From: Candidatus Elusimicrobium euhamitermitis
GTDB lineage: Bacteria; Elusimicrobiota; Elusimicrobia; Elusimicrobiales; Elusimicrobiaceae
DNA: 6,796 bases
Reading direction: 5' to 3'
Assembly (NCBI GenBank): GCA_031254225.1
Contig: JAIRUU010000109.1
Span: forward strand, 1-6,796
The position numbers and the translations under genes are program-made. The notes under the pieces are model-generated. The model was not told where the DNA came from, did not search any database, and saw only the letters and a list, made by a program, of their open reading frames with translations. Every line of letters begins with the position of its first letter. The stretch's first letter is position 1. Below are positions 1-5,494 of the stretch, piece by piece.

Positions 1-75
1 CCGCAAGGGGAGAGGGGAAATATAGATGCCCTTTTCCCTTGAAGGAGGGAGAGGAAAAAATATGAGGATGTAGTA
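1..75 (+). repeat. REP-like GC-rich repeat block, left edge cut by window start
   Basis: Bases 1-20 are identical to 4207-4226, the right arm and loop of a palindromic element. The left arm lies outside the window. Two further blocks recur in the same order before ftsZ: GAGGGAGAGGAAA at 45-57 (also 4248-4260) and TGAGGAT at 63-69 (also 4268-4274). The stretches between the blocks differ. A short hairpin TCCCT/AGGGA is visible at about 36-50. So a composite repeat of roughly 70 nt sits in the same position and orientation before the first gene and before ftsZ. No gene is supported in 1-78. Confidence 0.7.
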
Positions 76-144
76 TTAATATCGGAGCGCGCTATTAATC
101 AGGAAAATATTTTTTTAAAAACGCTGGGGCTTTTTGCGCGGCAT

Positions 145-768
145 TTGGTTACCGTCGTGCTGCCTTATGTTTTCGGCTCCATGGCTTTGGCCGCGCTGGG
201 TTTAATATGCGTGTATAAATTTGCTTTTGCGCCCGGGGTTTACCGCGGCGCGGCGCAAATGTGGGTAACCGGAATTTTGTGCGTTATATATTTGCCGCTG
301 TCATTTTTTTACGGCATGTTTTTGGCGTTTCTGAGCACGCTGCGCGCGCTTGCCGGCGTGACGGAAGAGGCGGTCGCGGATTTTATTTTACGTCTGAAAA
401 AATATACAGAGCATAAAGTTCATTCAATGAAAGATGGTCTGCCCAAAGAGCAGGCGCAGATTTTATTAAACGCGGGAATTAAAGAAGTGTCGGCGCAGTA
501 CAACGCCTACAGACCGGCGGGCATTGCCCGCGCGCTCTCAGCGTTTTTGTTGTCTTTTATAGTTTACGCGTCGCGCAAAGTTTTATTAAGCAAAATCAGG
601 CGCGGCAGCGGGGCGGAAATATCTTTAGGCCTTATGTTTGCGGGCCCGCAGGCGCTGGCGGCGGCCGCGGTTTTAAATTTAAAACTTACGGCGACAATAT
701 TTTTGGTTCTGGGCTGGTCATTTGGTTTAATTATTTTAAGCGGGTTGATGATTTTTATAATTTTATGA
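145..768 (+). CDS. uncharacterised multi-pass membrane protein, start uncertain
   Basis: I do not recognise this family. As drawn from TTG at 145 it is 207 aa, with hydrophobic, probably membrane-spanning segments at about residues 3-25, 40-65, 129-147, 160-179 and 182-206. A charged amphipathic stretch lies at about 72-125 (many Lys/Glu/Gln). It ends in a hydrophobic tail. The start is doubtful: neither TTG 145 nor ATG 181 has a convincing Shine-Dalgarno, and ATG 181 would remove much of the first hydrophobic segment. The frame is open upstream to 43, and the extra residues (SERAINQENIFLKTLGLF and on) look like a soluble N-terminus. That would put the start near 79, where the codon is ATA, 11 nt after a GAGG. 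The stop overlaps the next start in ATGA (765-768), so it is probably translationally coupled to the TPR gene and co-transcribed with ftsQ. Codon use matches its neighbours. The coding call is good; the function is unknown. Confidence 0.72.
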   Translation: MVTVVLPYVFGSMALAALGLICVYKFAFAPGVYRGAAQMWVTGILCVIYLPLSFFYGMFLAFLSTLRALAGVTEEAVADFILRLKKYTEHKVHSMKDGLPKEQAQILLNAGIKEVSAQYNAYRPAGIARALSAFLLSFIVYASRKVLLSKIRRGSGAEISLGLMFAGPQALAAAAVLNLKLTATIFLVLGWSFGLIILSGLMIFIIL

Positions 769-1943
769 AAAAGCAAATTATTTTAATTTTATTTCTGGCG
801 TTTTGCGCGGCCGCCAACGCCGCGACGCAGGGCGCGGCCGCCCGCGCGGCTTTTGCGCAGGGCCGCAAAGCAGCTGACGCGGCCGACAAATTAAAATATT
901 TTGACAAAGCTGTAACGCTAAACCCGTCTTACTCCGCCGCGTACCAGTACCGCGGGGACATTTATAAAGACCAGGGCAAGCTTGCAAACGCGCTGTCGGA
1001 TTACACGCAGGCCGTAAAATATTCGCCTAAAGACCCTTTTAAATATTACAGCCGCGCGCTGGTTTATTCCGCGCAGCGCCGCTACGCTTCCGCCGCCGAG
1101 GATTTGACCGCGGCTATTGAACTTAAAAGTAATTTTTTTGATTTTTATCTTGAGCGCGGCAGGGCTTATCTGGCGCTGGAAAAATTTGATTTGGCGGTTA
1201 AAGACCTGGAAAAATATTCTTCTTCCAAAAAAACCAAAGACGCCGCGTTTGACCTTGACCTCGGGCGCGCTTACCTGGGCGTTTTCAACAATGAAAAAGC
1301 GGATAAAGAATTTGACCGTTTTATAACGCTTGAGCCGCAAAATCCAGAGGGATATTTTTATAAAGGCCGCATACTTTACGGCGCCGGCAATTATGACGCG
1401 GCTGCGGCATATTTCAGCAAAGCTATAAACCGCGACCCGTCTTACGGCCCCGCTTACCGCGTGCGCGCCGCAAGCTTTAAAGAAATAAAAGATTATCCCG
1501 CCGCCGCTGCGGATTACACGAAACTCATTGAACTTACGCCGGACTATACTTTTTATAACCGCCGCGGCCTGGTTTACGAAGATATGGAAGATTATGTGTC
1601 CGCCGCGCAGGATTTTGAAAAAAGCATTGAGCTTAACCCTAAATGGGCCGTCGCTTACAACAATTTAGGTTACGCTAATTTAAAATTAAAAAACTGGGAC
1701 GCGGCCAAAAATAATTTTGAAACCGCGCTGCAAATATCGCCGGACATGTCTCTGCCGTACGTCAACCTTGCGGGTTATTACTGGCTGTATAAAAAAGATA
1801 AAAAGAATGCGCTCAATAATTTGGACCTTGCTTTAAAAAGAAGTTATAAAGATATTGACGGATTGTATGAAGAGGGCAAAAAAGGCTGGATGTTTAAAAA
1901 TTTAAACAACACGCCGCAGTTCCGCGCGCTGATATATAAATGA
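765..1943 (+). CDS. secreted/periplasmic tetratricopeptide-repeat protein
   Basis: 392 aa. Residues 1-19 form a signal peptide: MKK, a hydrophobic core, then an A-N-A cleavage site. Cys14 is preceded by L-A-F, a poor lipobox, so a lipoprotein is less likely. The rest is tandem TPR units of about 34 residues, at roughly 24-57 (degenerate), 58-91, 92-125, 126-158, 160-193, 194-227, 228-260, 262-294, 295-328 and 329-362. They carry typical A-Y-x-x-R-G, Y-x-x-A-x-x-D-Y/F and L-N-P signatures. TPR solenoids bind other proteins; no enzymatic domain is visible. It overlaps the upstream membrane gene and the downstream ftsQ by 4 nt each (ATGA at both ends), with no strong RBS of its own, which suggests translational coupling. 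A scaffold role in envelope or division assembly is an inference from position only. The exact partner cannot be read from the sequence. Confidence 0.9.
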   Translation: MKKQIILILFLAFCAAANAATQGAAARAAFAQGRKAADAADKLKYFDKAVTLNPSYSAAYQYRGDIYKDQGKLANALSDYTQAVKYSPKDPFKYYSRALVYSAQRRYASAAEDLTAAIELKSNFFDFYLERGRAYLALEKFDLAVKDLEKYSSSKKTKDAAFDLDLGRAYLGVFNNEKADKEFDRFITLEPQNPEGYFYKGRILYGAGNYDAAAAYFSKAINRDPSYGPAYRVRAASFKEIKDYPAAAADYTKLIELTPDYTFYNRRGLVYEDMEDYVSAAQDFEKSIELNPKWAVAYNNLGYANLKLKNWDAAKNNFETALQISPDMSLPYVNLAGYYWLYKKDKKNALNNLDLALKRSYKDIDGLYEEGKKGWMFKNLNNTPQFRALIYK

Positions 1944-2779
1944 AAAAATTAGTTTATTACAATAAACCCGCAGGGCCCGAGCGGCAGCGTAAACCTACAA
2001 ATAAAACGCCCGGCCTTTTGCGCCCGCTGCTGATTCTGGCGCTTTTTGCCGGCATGTTGTTTTCAATAGGATTCGCGGCGTATAAAGGCGCGCCTAAAGC
2101 GGCGGAAGCGTTTTCTTCCTGGCGGCGCGACGGTTTTAATTCCTGGCAGTTTAAGACGGTAGAAGTCAAAGGGCTCGCGGGGAAAGATTTGGCGGCCTTG
2201 GCCGCGGCGGTGCCTTTTGAACCCGGGCAAAAAATCACGCTGGCGGCCGCGGCGGAACTGCAAAAAAATTTAGAAAAAAAATTCCCGCATCTTAAAAATA
2301 TTACGGTAAAACGCGGTTTGTTTACCGGCAAACTGAGAATATCCGCCGCGCCGCGCGTTCCCGCGGCGGAACTTGTGACGGTAAACGCGCAAAAAATGAT
2401 GGTTGACGACGGCGGCGTTGTCTATCCCGCGGCAACGGACATACCTCAGGGCGTTTATCCGCTTGTAATGATTTCCGGCCAGGTGACAAATACGCCTGAA
2501 AAAGTGAGTAAAGAAATTGTACAATTAATTAGCGCCTTAAACGCGTTTAAAAAAGATATAGATTTTTCTTCGGTCAACATTAATCAGGACGGCACGGAAA
2601 CGCGCGTTATTTTAAAGGACGCGACCGTCGTAAATTTCGGCGGGCCGGAAGATTTGGCCGAGAAGGCAAAACTGGCCCCCAAAATGCTGGAATACGCCAG
2701 GACGCGCGGCTTAAAACCGCATGAAATTGATTTATCTTTTTATTCTTATAATAAAGTTTATTTAAAACCGGAAAATTAA
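1940..2779 (+). CDS. ftsQ: cell division protein FtsQ (DivIB-type), POTRA domain
   Basis: 279 aa, a normal length for FtsQ. Layout: basic cytoplasmic N-terminus (about 1-25), one transmembrane helix (about 26-48), and a periplasmic POTRA domain (about 71-138) starting FKTVEVKGL and ending near LRISAAPRVPAAEL. A beta domain follows, with the MMVDDGGVVYP motif (153-163) that resembles the family pattern around V-D-x-x-G-x-x-F/Y, and a C-terminal strand IDLSFYSYNKVYLK. FtsQ is known to link early division proteins (FtsA, FtsZ) to FtsL, FtsB and the septal peptidoglycan synthases FtsW and FtsI. The ATG overlaps the TGA of the TPR gene, and the stop lies 1 nt before ftsA, the classical ftsQ-ftsA order. 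The reading frame is intact, unlike the next two genes. Sequence similarity in this family is low, so the call rests on architecture plus position before ftsA and ftsZ. Confidence 0.9.
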   Translation: MKKLVYYNKPAGPERQRKPTNKTPGLLRPLLILALFAGMLFSIGFAAYKGAPKAAEAFSSWRRDGFNSWQFKTVEVKGLAGKDLAALAAAVPFEPGQKITLAAAAELQKNLEKKFPHLKNITVKRGLFTGKLRISAAPRVPAAELVTVNAQKMMVDDGGVVYPAATDIPQGVYPLVMISGQVTNTPEKVSKEIVQLISALNAFKKDIDFSSVNINQDGTETRVILKDATVVNFGGPEDLAEKAKLAPKMLEYARTRGLKPHEIDLSFYSYNKVYLKPEN

Positions 2780-2780
2780 C

Positions 2781-3041
2781 ATGGCTAAGACTAATATTAT
2801 TGCAGGTTTGGACGTGGGCAGCGGCAAATTGACGTGCGTCGCGGCCGCGCAGGATTTTGAGACTAATACTTTGCGCGCGGAGGCCGCGGCTTCAGTCCCG
2901 TGCAAAGGCCTGCGTGCCGGCGTGGTGCTTGATATAAGAGAAACTTCCATGGCGGCCGTTTCCCTGCTTACCGCGATAGAAAAAGAATGCGGCAAAGATA
3001 TGGGCGCTTTGTTTATGGGCGTGCGCGGCAGCCACCTTTAA
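2781..3041 (+). CDS. ftsA: FtsA N-terminal fragment (subdomain 1A) ending at the internal stop
   Basis: 86 aa as literally encoded. It holds only the first part of the FtsA actin fold: the phosphate-1 loop GLDVGSGK (9-16) and the following helices, to MGVRGSHL. By alignment from memory to E. coli FtsA, the stop falls a few residues into subdomain 1C, near the 1A/1C boundary (E. coli about residue 84). It cannot bind ATP on its own, because phosphate-2 and the adenosine motif lie after the stop. The start ATG 2781 is 1 nt after the ftsQ stop, with a weak CGGA about 8 nt upstream. Confidence 0.6.
   Translation: MAKTNIIAGLDVGSGKLTCVAAAQDFETNTLRAEAAASVPCKGLRAGVVLDIRETSMAAVSLLTAIEKECGKDMGALFMGVRGSHL
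3039..3041 (+). other. in-frame TAA interrupting ftsA
   Basis: TAA at codon 87 of the ftsA frame, flanked by CAC CTT and ATT TTT. The positions 2781, 3039 and 3105 share one phase, so no insertion or deletion is needed, and a single base change (for example C to T) restores the frame. TAA is used as a true stop by ftsQ and by the annotated ftsZ frame here, which argues against code reassignment. Confidence 0.9.
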
Positions 3042-3104
3042 ATTTTTACAAACCACGGCAAATATAATATTTCCCGCGCGGACAAAGAGATTACCGTCAA
3101 CGAC

Positions 3105-4031
3105 ATGCAGCTGGCCATAGAAAACGCAAAAGCGATTCCTATAAAAAACGACAATGAAATTATAAACGTAATACCGCAGAGTTTTTCTATAGACAAAGAA
3201 AAGGGCATTTTAAACCCCGAAGGAATGGAAGGCTCTTTGCTGGAAGTGGATGTTCACGTTACAACCGGCTCTTCCGCCCATTTAAATAATTTAACAAAAG
3301 CCATACAAAAGCCAGGGTACCGCGTTGACGGCACTTTTTACGGCCTTGTCCCGCTGGCGGACATGACGCTTACGCAGGAAGAAAAGGAAATAGGTTCCAT
3401 GCTTATTGACATGGGCGGGGAATCTATGAGCGTCGGCATTTATATTGACGGCGTTTTGCGTTTCTCGCGCGACATTCCTTTCGGGTGCGATTTAATTACT
3501 TCAGACATTGCCCGCCTGCTCCACACGCCGCGCCAGAACGCTAAAGAGATTAAAGAAAAATACGGCGTGGCTTTCCCGGTGTTTCTGGAAGACGACGGCG
3601 AAATTCCGGTGCCTACTCTGGACGGCCGCGCGACGCACAACGTCAAAAAAAGTTTTGTTCTGGATATCATACAGCCGCGCGTTGAAGAACTTTTTGAGGA
3701 AGTTAAAAAAGTGGTGGACCGTTCCGGCTATAAAGATTTTCCCGTCGTGGGCGTTTTGACCGGCGGCGGCAGCGCCATGCCGGGCATGACAAATGTCTGC
3801 GTAAACGTGCTTGGGCTGCGCGAAGTGCGCGCGGGCGGCGTTTCGCGCGAGGCTATTATCGGCGACGAGAAATTTTTTGACCCGCAGTACAGCACCGCGC
3901 TGGCTTTGGTCGCCTACGCGTCGCAGCGCGGGCTTTATGAAGAGTTTAACAAAGCGTCTTTTGAACAAAAAACAGGAATGATTTCCAAGCTCGGCAAAAT
4001 TTTTAAAGGCGTGGATATTTTCGGCAACTGA
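3105..4031 (+). CDS. ftsA: FtsA C-terminal fragment (most of 1C, plus 2A, 2B and the membrane helix)
   Basis: 308 aa from the first ATG after the internal TAA, in the same frame as the N-terminal part. It carries the end of the 1C interaction region (N-V-I-P-Q-S-F-S-I-D and DVHVTTG), phosphate-2 (fragment residues 100-116), the adenosine motif (217-228) and the C-terminal amphipathic helix. It lacks phosphate-1. The 21 codons between the stop and this ATG (3042-3104) are also FtsA-like (GKYNISRADKEITVND), so ATG 3105 is inside the ancestral gene. The only purine stretch upstream (AAAGAG, about 3084-3089) is too far for a good RBS. Independent translation is therefore doubtful. Confidence 0.55.
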   Translation: MQLAIENAKAIPIKNDNEIINVIPQSFSIDKEKGILNPEGMEGSLLEVDVHVTTGSSAHLNNLTKAIQKPGYRVDGTFYGLVPLADMTLTQEEKEIGSMLIDMGGESMSVGIYIDGVLRFSRDIPFGCDLITSDIARLLHTPRQNAKEIKEKYGVAFPVFLEDDGEIPVPTLDGRATHNVKKSFVLDIIQPRVEELFEEVKKVVDRSGYKDFPVVGVLTGGGSAMPGMTNVCVNVLGLREVRAGGVSREAIIGDEKFFDPQYSTALALVAYASQRGLYEEFNKASFEQKTGMISKLGKIFKGVDIFGN

Positions 4032-4042
4032 ATTTTTTCGCC

Positions 4043-4086
4043 TTTCCCCTCGCCCCTTGCGGGAGAGGGGCAGGGGTGAGGGGTAG
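4043..4086 (-). repeat. REP-like palindromic element, inverted copy
   Basis: Its reverse complement matches 4182-4226 at about 40 of 45 positions. Shared blocks are CTACCCCTCACCC, CCCTCTCCCGCAAGGGG and GAGGGGAAA, with differences confined to the short middle and one base. It has an internal imperfect hairpin (4046-4055 with 4061-4070, loop of five). It starts 12 nt after the ftsA stop. There is no T-run after the stem, so it is not a typical intrinsic terminator. Confidence 0.82.
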
Positions 4087-4181
4087 TTTTTGTTGAAGTG
4101 AGGAATAAACTAATTTTATATGGATTATTCGTGTTGTTTAAAATATGTCATAAAATTTTAAATTATTATCAAGCAGCAACG

Positions 4182-4226
4182 CTACCCCTCACCCTTAATC
4201 CCTCTCCCGCAAGGGGAGAGGGGAAA
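4182..4226 (+). repeat. REP-like palindromic element, direct copy
   Basis: It contains a perfect 9-bp hairpin, CCCTCTCCC (4200-4208) with GGGAGAGGG (4214-4222) around a GCAAG loop. It is inverted relative to 4043-4086, and its right part is identical to window bases 1-20. GC-rich CCCTCACCC...CTCTCCCGCAAGGGGAGAGG repeats of this general look are known as intergenic repeats in many bacterial genomes. Whether they belong to one family is not decidable here. A second purine arm, GGGAGAGG, lies at 4250-4257. Confidence 0.82.
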
Positions 4227-4268
4227 CATAAAAAGTCAATCTATTTTGAGGGAGAGGAAAGTCAATTT

Positions 4269-4273
4269 GAGGA
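4269..4273 (+). promoter_or_regulatory. likely Shine-Dalgarno of ftsZ (GAGGA), inside the repeat block
   Basis: GAGGA lies 12 nt before ATG 4286 and 18 nt before ATG 4292, so it favours 4286 as the ftsZ start. It belongs to the TGAGGAT motif, which also occurs at 63-69 after the other copy of the repeat. The spacing is longer than ideal, so the site is probable but not strong. Confidence 0.5.
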
Positions 4274-4285
4274 TACATCACTATA

Positions 4286-5386
4286 ATGATAATGGACGAA
4301 ATATTTTCTTCGGCGGAAAGTTTTGAGACGAAGAAAGCAAAAATAAAAGTCGTCGGCGTGGGCGGCGGCGGCGGGAACGCCGTTAACCACATGGTTGAGG
4401 CGGGCATTGAGGACGTGGACTTTGTCGCTATCAATACCGACGCGCAGGATTTGCGCCGCAACAAAGCGCCGTATCTTGTGCAGGTGGGGGAACGGATTAC
4501 CGGCGGCCTCGGCGTCGGGGGGGACCCTAAGCGCGGCAAAGAAGCGGCTAAAGAAAGCGTTGAAAAATTAAAGCACGTCATTGCCGACGCGGACATGATG
4601 TTCATAACCGCGGGCATGGGCGGCGGCACCGGCACCGGCGTTGCGCCGACGCTGGCAAAACTTGCAAAAGAAATTTACGGGGACGATATTTTGGTAGTGG
4701 GCGTTGTCACGCGCCCTTTCGGTTTTGAAGGTTTTATAAGAGAAAAGCAGGCGGACGAGGGCATTAGGGAACTGCAGGAAAGCGTTGACAGCATGATTAT
4801 AATCCCTAATGACCGCCTGTTTGAAACCATTGACGCGCAGACGTCTTCAAAAGAAGCCTATAAACGGGTGGACGATGTGCTGCTGCAGGCAGTCAAAGGA
4901 ATTTCGGAAGTTATTACGCGGCCCGGCGAAGTCAATATTGATTTTAACGACGTAAAAAAAATAATGGCGAACAGCGGCCGCGCTTTAATAGGCATAGGCG
5001 AAGGCAGCGGCCACGGCCGCCACCTGACCGCCGTGAAAAAAGCGATATCCAGCCCGCTCCTTGAAAACGCGGACATTACCGGCGCAAAAGGTTTTATAGT
5101 TCATTTTCTCGCCGGAGAAGGCTTGACGCTGCTTGAGCAGGGCGAGGTTATGAATCTTGTCAAACAGTACGGCAGCAAGGAAAGCATTGTTATGTTCGGC
5201 CACACTTATGACAAAAGTCTGGACAATACCATAAAAGTCACGGTTATAGCGACGGGGTTTTCAAAAGACAATTCAAAAATCATAGCCGCGCGCCGCCCGG
5301 CTTTCCGCCCCGAAGACACGCTGCCCGGCGGCGGCATTAAAAAAAAATATTTTGAAAGAAGAGAAAGAAGAGGACGTCGCCGATAA
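4286..5386 (+). CDS. ftsZ: cell division GTPase FtsZ, C-terminus out of frame as written
   Basis: FtsZ is the tubulin-like GTPase that forms the cytoplasmic Z-ring. As written it is 366 aa. The GTPase core is complete: KVVGVGGGGGNAVNHM (21-36), the tubulin signature GGGTGTG (112-118), VTRPFGFEG (141-149), the catalytic T7 loop NIDFNDVKKIM with D219 and D222 (217-227), and SSPLLENADITGAKG (255-269). The loop GEGSGHGRHLTAV (238-250) departs from the usual G-x-x-x-A-S-G-E-x-R-A pattern. The annotated end, KKKYFERRERRGRRR, is not a normal FtsZ tail. After a nine-A run (5339-5347) the +1 frame gives KEEKEEDVADN, then ILIPAYIRRKKAQR, then TGA at 5430-5432: a textbook conserved C-terminal peptide. 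The ancestral product was therefore about 381 aa. The start ATG 4286 is backed by GAGGA upstream; ATG 4292 is an alternative. Either a sequencing error, a mutation, or slippage at A9 explains the shift. Confidence 0.95.
   Translation: MIMDEIFSSAESFETKKAKIKVVGVGGGGGNAVNHMVEAGIEDVDFVAINTDAQDLRRNKAPYLVQVGERITGGLGVGGDPKRGKEAAKESVEKLKHVIADADMMFITAGMGGGTGTGVAPTLAKLAKEIYGDDILVVGVVTRPFGFEGFIREKQADEGIRELQESVDSMIIIPNDRLFETIDAQTSSKEAYKRVDDVLLQAVKGISEVITRPGEVNIDFNDVKKIMANSGRALIGIGEGSGHGRHLTAVKKAISSPLLENADITGAKGFIVHFLAGEGLTLLEQGEVMNLVKQYGSKESIVMFGHTYDKSLDNTIKVTVIATGFSKDNSKIIAARRPAFRPEDTLPGGGIKKKYFERRERRGRRR
5339..5347 (+). other. nine-A homopolymer, frameshift point in ftsZ
   Basis: ATT is followed by nine A's and then TATTTT. 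Removing one A joins the ftsZ core directly to the frame that encodes the conserved C-terminal peptide. It appears to be the longest A run in the window; eight-A runs in ftsQ, ftsZ and pilT keep their frames. A9 is long enough for RNA polymerase slippage, as established for dnaX of Thermus thermophilus, and also a common place for sequencing error. Confidence 0.8.
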
Positions 5387-5432
5387 TATTTTAATACCGG
5401 CTTATATCAGAAGAAAAAAAGCGCAGCGCTGA
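5348..5432 (+). other. ftsZ: out-of-frame ftsZ C-terminal conserved peptide
   Basis: Read in the +1 frame (codons starting at 5346, 5349 and so on), this stretch encodes N-I-L-K-E-E-K-E-E-D-V-A-D-N-I-L-I-P-A-Y-I-R-R-K-K-A-Q-R and then TGA. The pattern D-x-x-x-I-P-A-Y/F-I/L-R-R matches the FtsZ tail (E. coli LDIPAFLRKQ), which binds FtsA, ZipA and other partners. The acidic/basic linker before it is also typical. In the annotated ftsZ frame the same DNA gives an Arg-rich tail and stops at 5386. Confidence 0.85.
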
Positions 5433-5447
5433 AATAAAAAATAATAT

Positions 5448-5467
5448 CTACCCCTGAAAGGGGGAAA
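5448..5467 (+). repeat. short hairpin sharing the ends of the REP-like element
   Basis: The 20-nt stretch begins CTACCCCT and ends GGGGAAA, like the ends of the full element at 4182-4226, with only GAA plus one or two bases between. It forms CCCCT/AGGGG (5451-5455 with 5459-5463) around a GAA loop. It could be an internally deleted copy or a chance hairpin. No T-run follows, so it is unlikely to be a terminator. Confidence 0.4.
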
Positions 5468-5484
5468 TTTAATGTTAAGCAAAC

Positions 5485-5488
5485 GAGG
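5485..5488 (+). promoter_or_regulatory. Shine-Dalgarno of pilT (GAGG)
   Basis: GAGG within AACGAGGTAA sits 6 nt before ATG 5495. This is the clearest ribosome binding site in the window and it fixes the pilT start. Confidence 0.75.
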
Positions 5489-5494
5489 TAATTT

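Larger units (their letters stand above)
2781..4031 (+). pseudogene. ftsA: cell division protein FtsA, interrupted by in-frame TAA at codon 87
   Basis: FtsA is the actin-like ATPase that tethers FtsZ filaments to the inner membrane and recruits later division proteins. Read straight through, this is a 416-codon frame, close to the usual FtsA length of about 420, in one frame from ATG 2781 to TGA 4029-4031. Actin-fold signatures are present: phosphate-1 GLDVGSGK (9-16), phosphate-2 LIDMGGESMSVGIYIDG (about 208-224) and the adenosine motif VLTGGGSAMPGM (325-336). The C-terminal TGMISKLGKIFKG (about 398-410) fits the membrane-targeting amphipathic helix. Codon 87 (3039-3041) is TAA, in the context G-S-H-L-stop-I-F-T-N-H-G. 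FtsA-like sequence resumes at once, without a frame change. Related FtsA proteins often have Gln there (for example N-H-I-Q in Bacillus), so CAA to TAA is the simplest reading. It could instead be a sequencing error, a young pseudogene, or a readthrough site. Identity is near certain; functional status is open. Confidence 0.85.
4032..4285. other. ftsA-ftsZ intergenic region with inverted REP pair
   Basis: 254 nt without a supported gene. Order: a short T-rich stretch, the inverted repeat copy (4043-4086), an AT-rich spacer (4087-4181), the direct copy (4182-4226), a linker with a purine-rich GAGGGAGAGGAAA (4248-4260), then the ftsZ leader. The two copies could pair over about 44 nt and enclose a 95-nt loop, as in bacterial interspersed mosaic elements. 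The AT-rich spacer is where a promoter for ftsZ could lie. I see only weak candidates (for example TTGAAG at 4093 with TATATG at 4117, spacing 18) and do not call one. Confidence 0.7.

Noticed and set aside
765..821. Lipoprotein signal in the TPR protein (L-A-F-C)
   Set aside because: Phe directly before Cys is not accepted in a normal lipobox; the A-N-A signal peptidase I site fits better.
918..1340. 140-aa minus-strand open frame, and similar antisense frames opposite ftsQ, ftsA, ftsZ and pilT
   Set aside because: They are antisense to well-supported genes, are rich in Arg/Phe/Lys as expected from reverse reading of this codon bias, and have no family features.
3039..3041. Reassigned TAA stop codon
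   Set aside because: TAA ends ftsQ at its expected length, and no other gene here needs TAA read as an amino acid.
4093..4122. Sigma-70-like promoter (TTGAAG, 18 nt, TATATG) for ftsZ
   Set aside because: The match is weak in an AT-rich stretch where chance matches are common; no independent support.
1..4274. CRISPR array
   Set aside because: The repeats are few, in both orientations, self-complementary and without regular spacers.
4098..4286. 62-aa plus-strand open frame between ftsA and ftsZ
   Set aside because: Its middle (LTLNPSPARGEG) is simply the translated REP-like element, a common source of false genes. It has no RBS of note and runs into the ftsZ start.
5448..5467. Intrinsic terminator after ftsZ
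   Set aside because: The stem is only 5 bp and is followed by GAAATTTAA, not a T-run.
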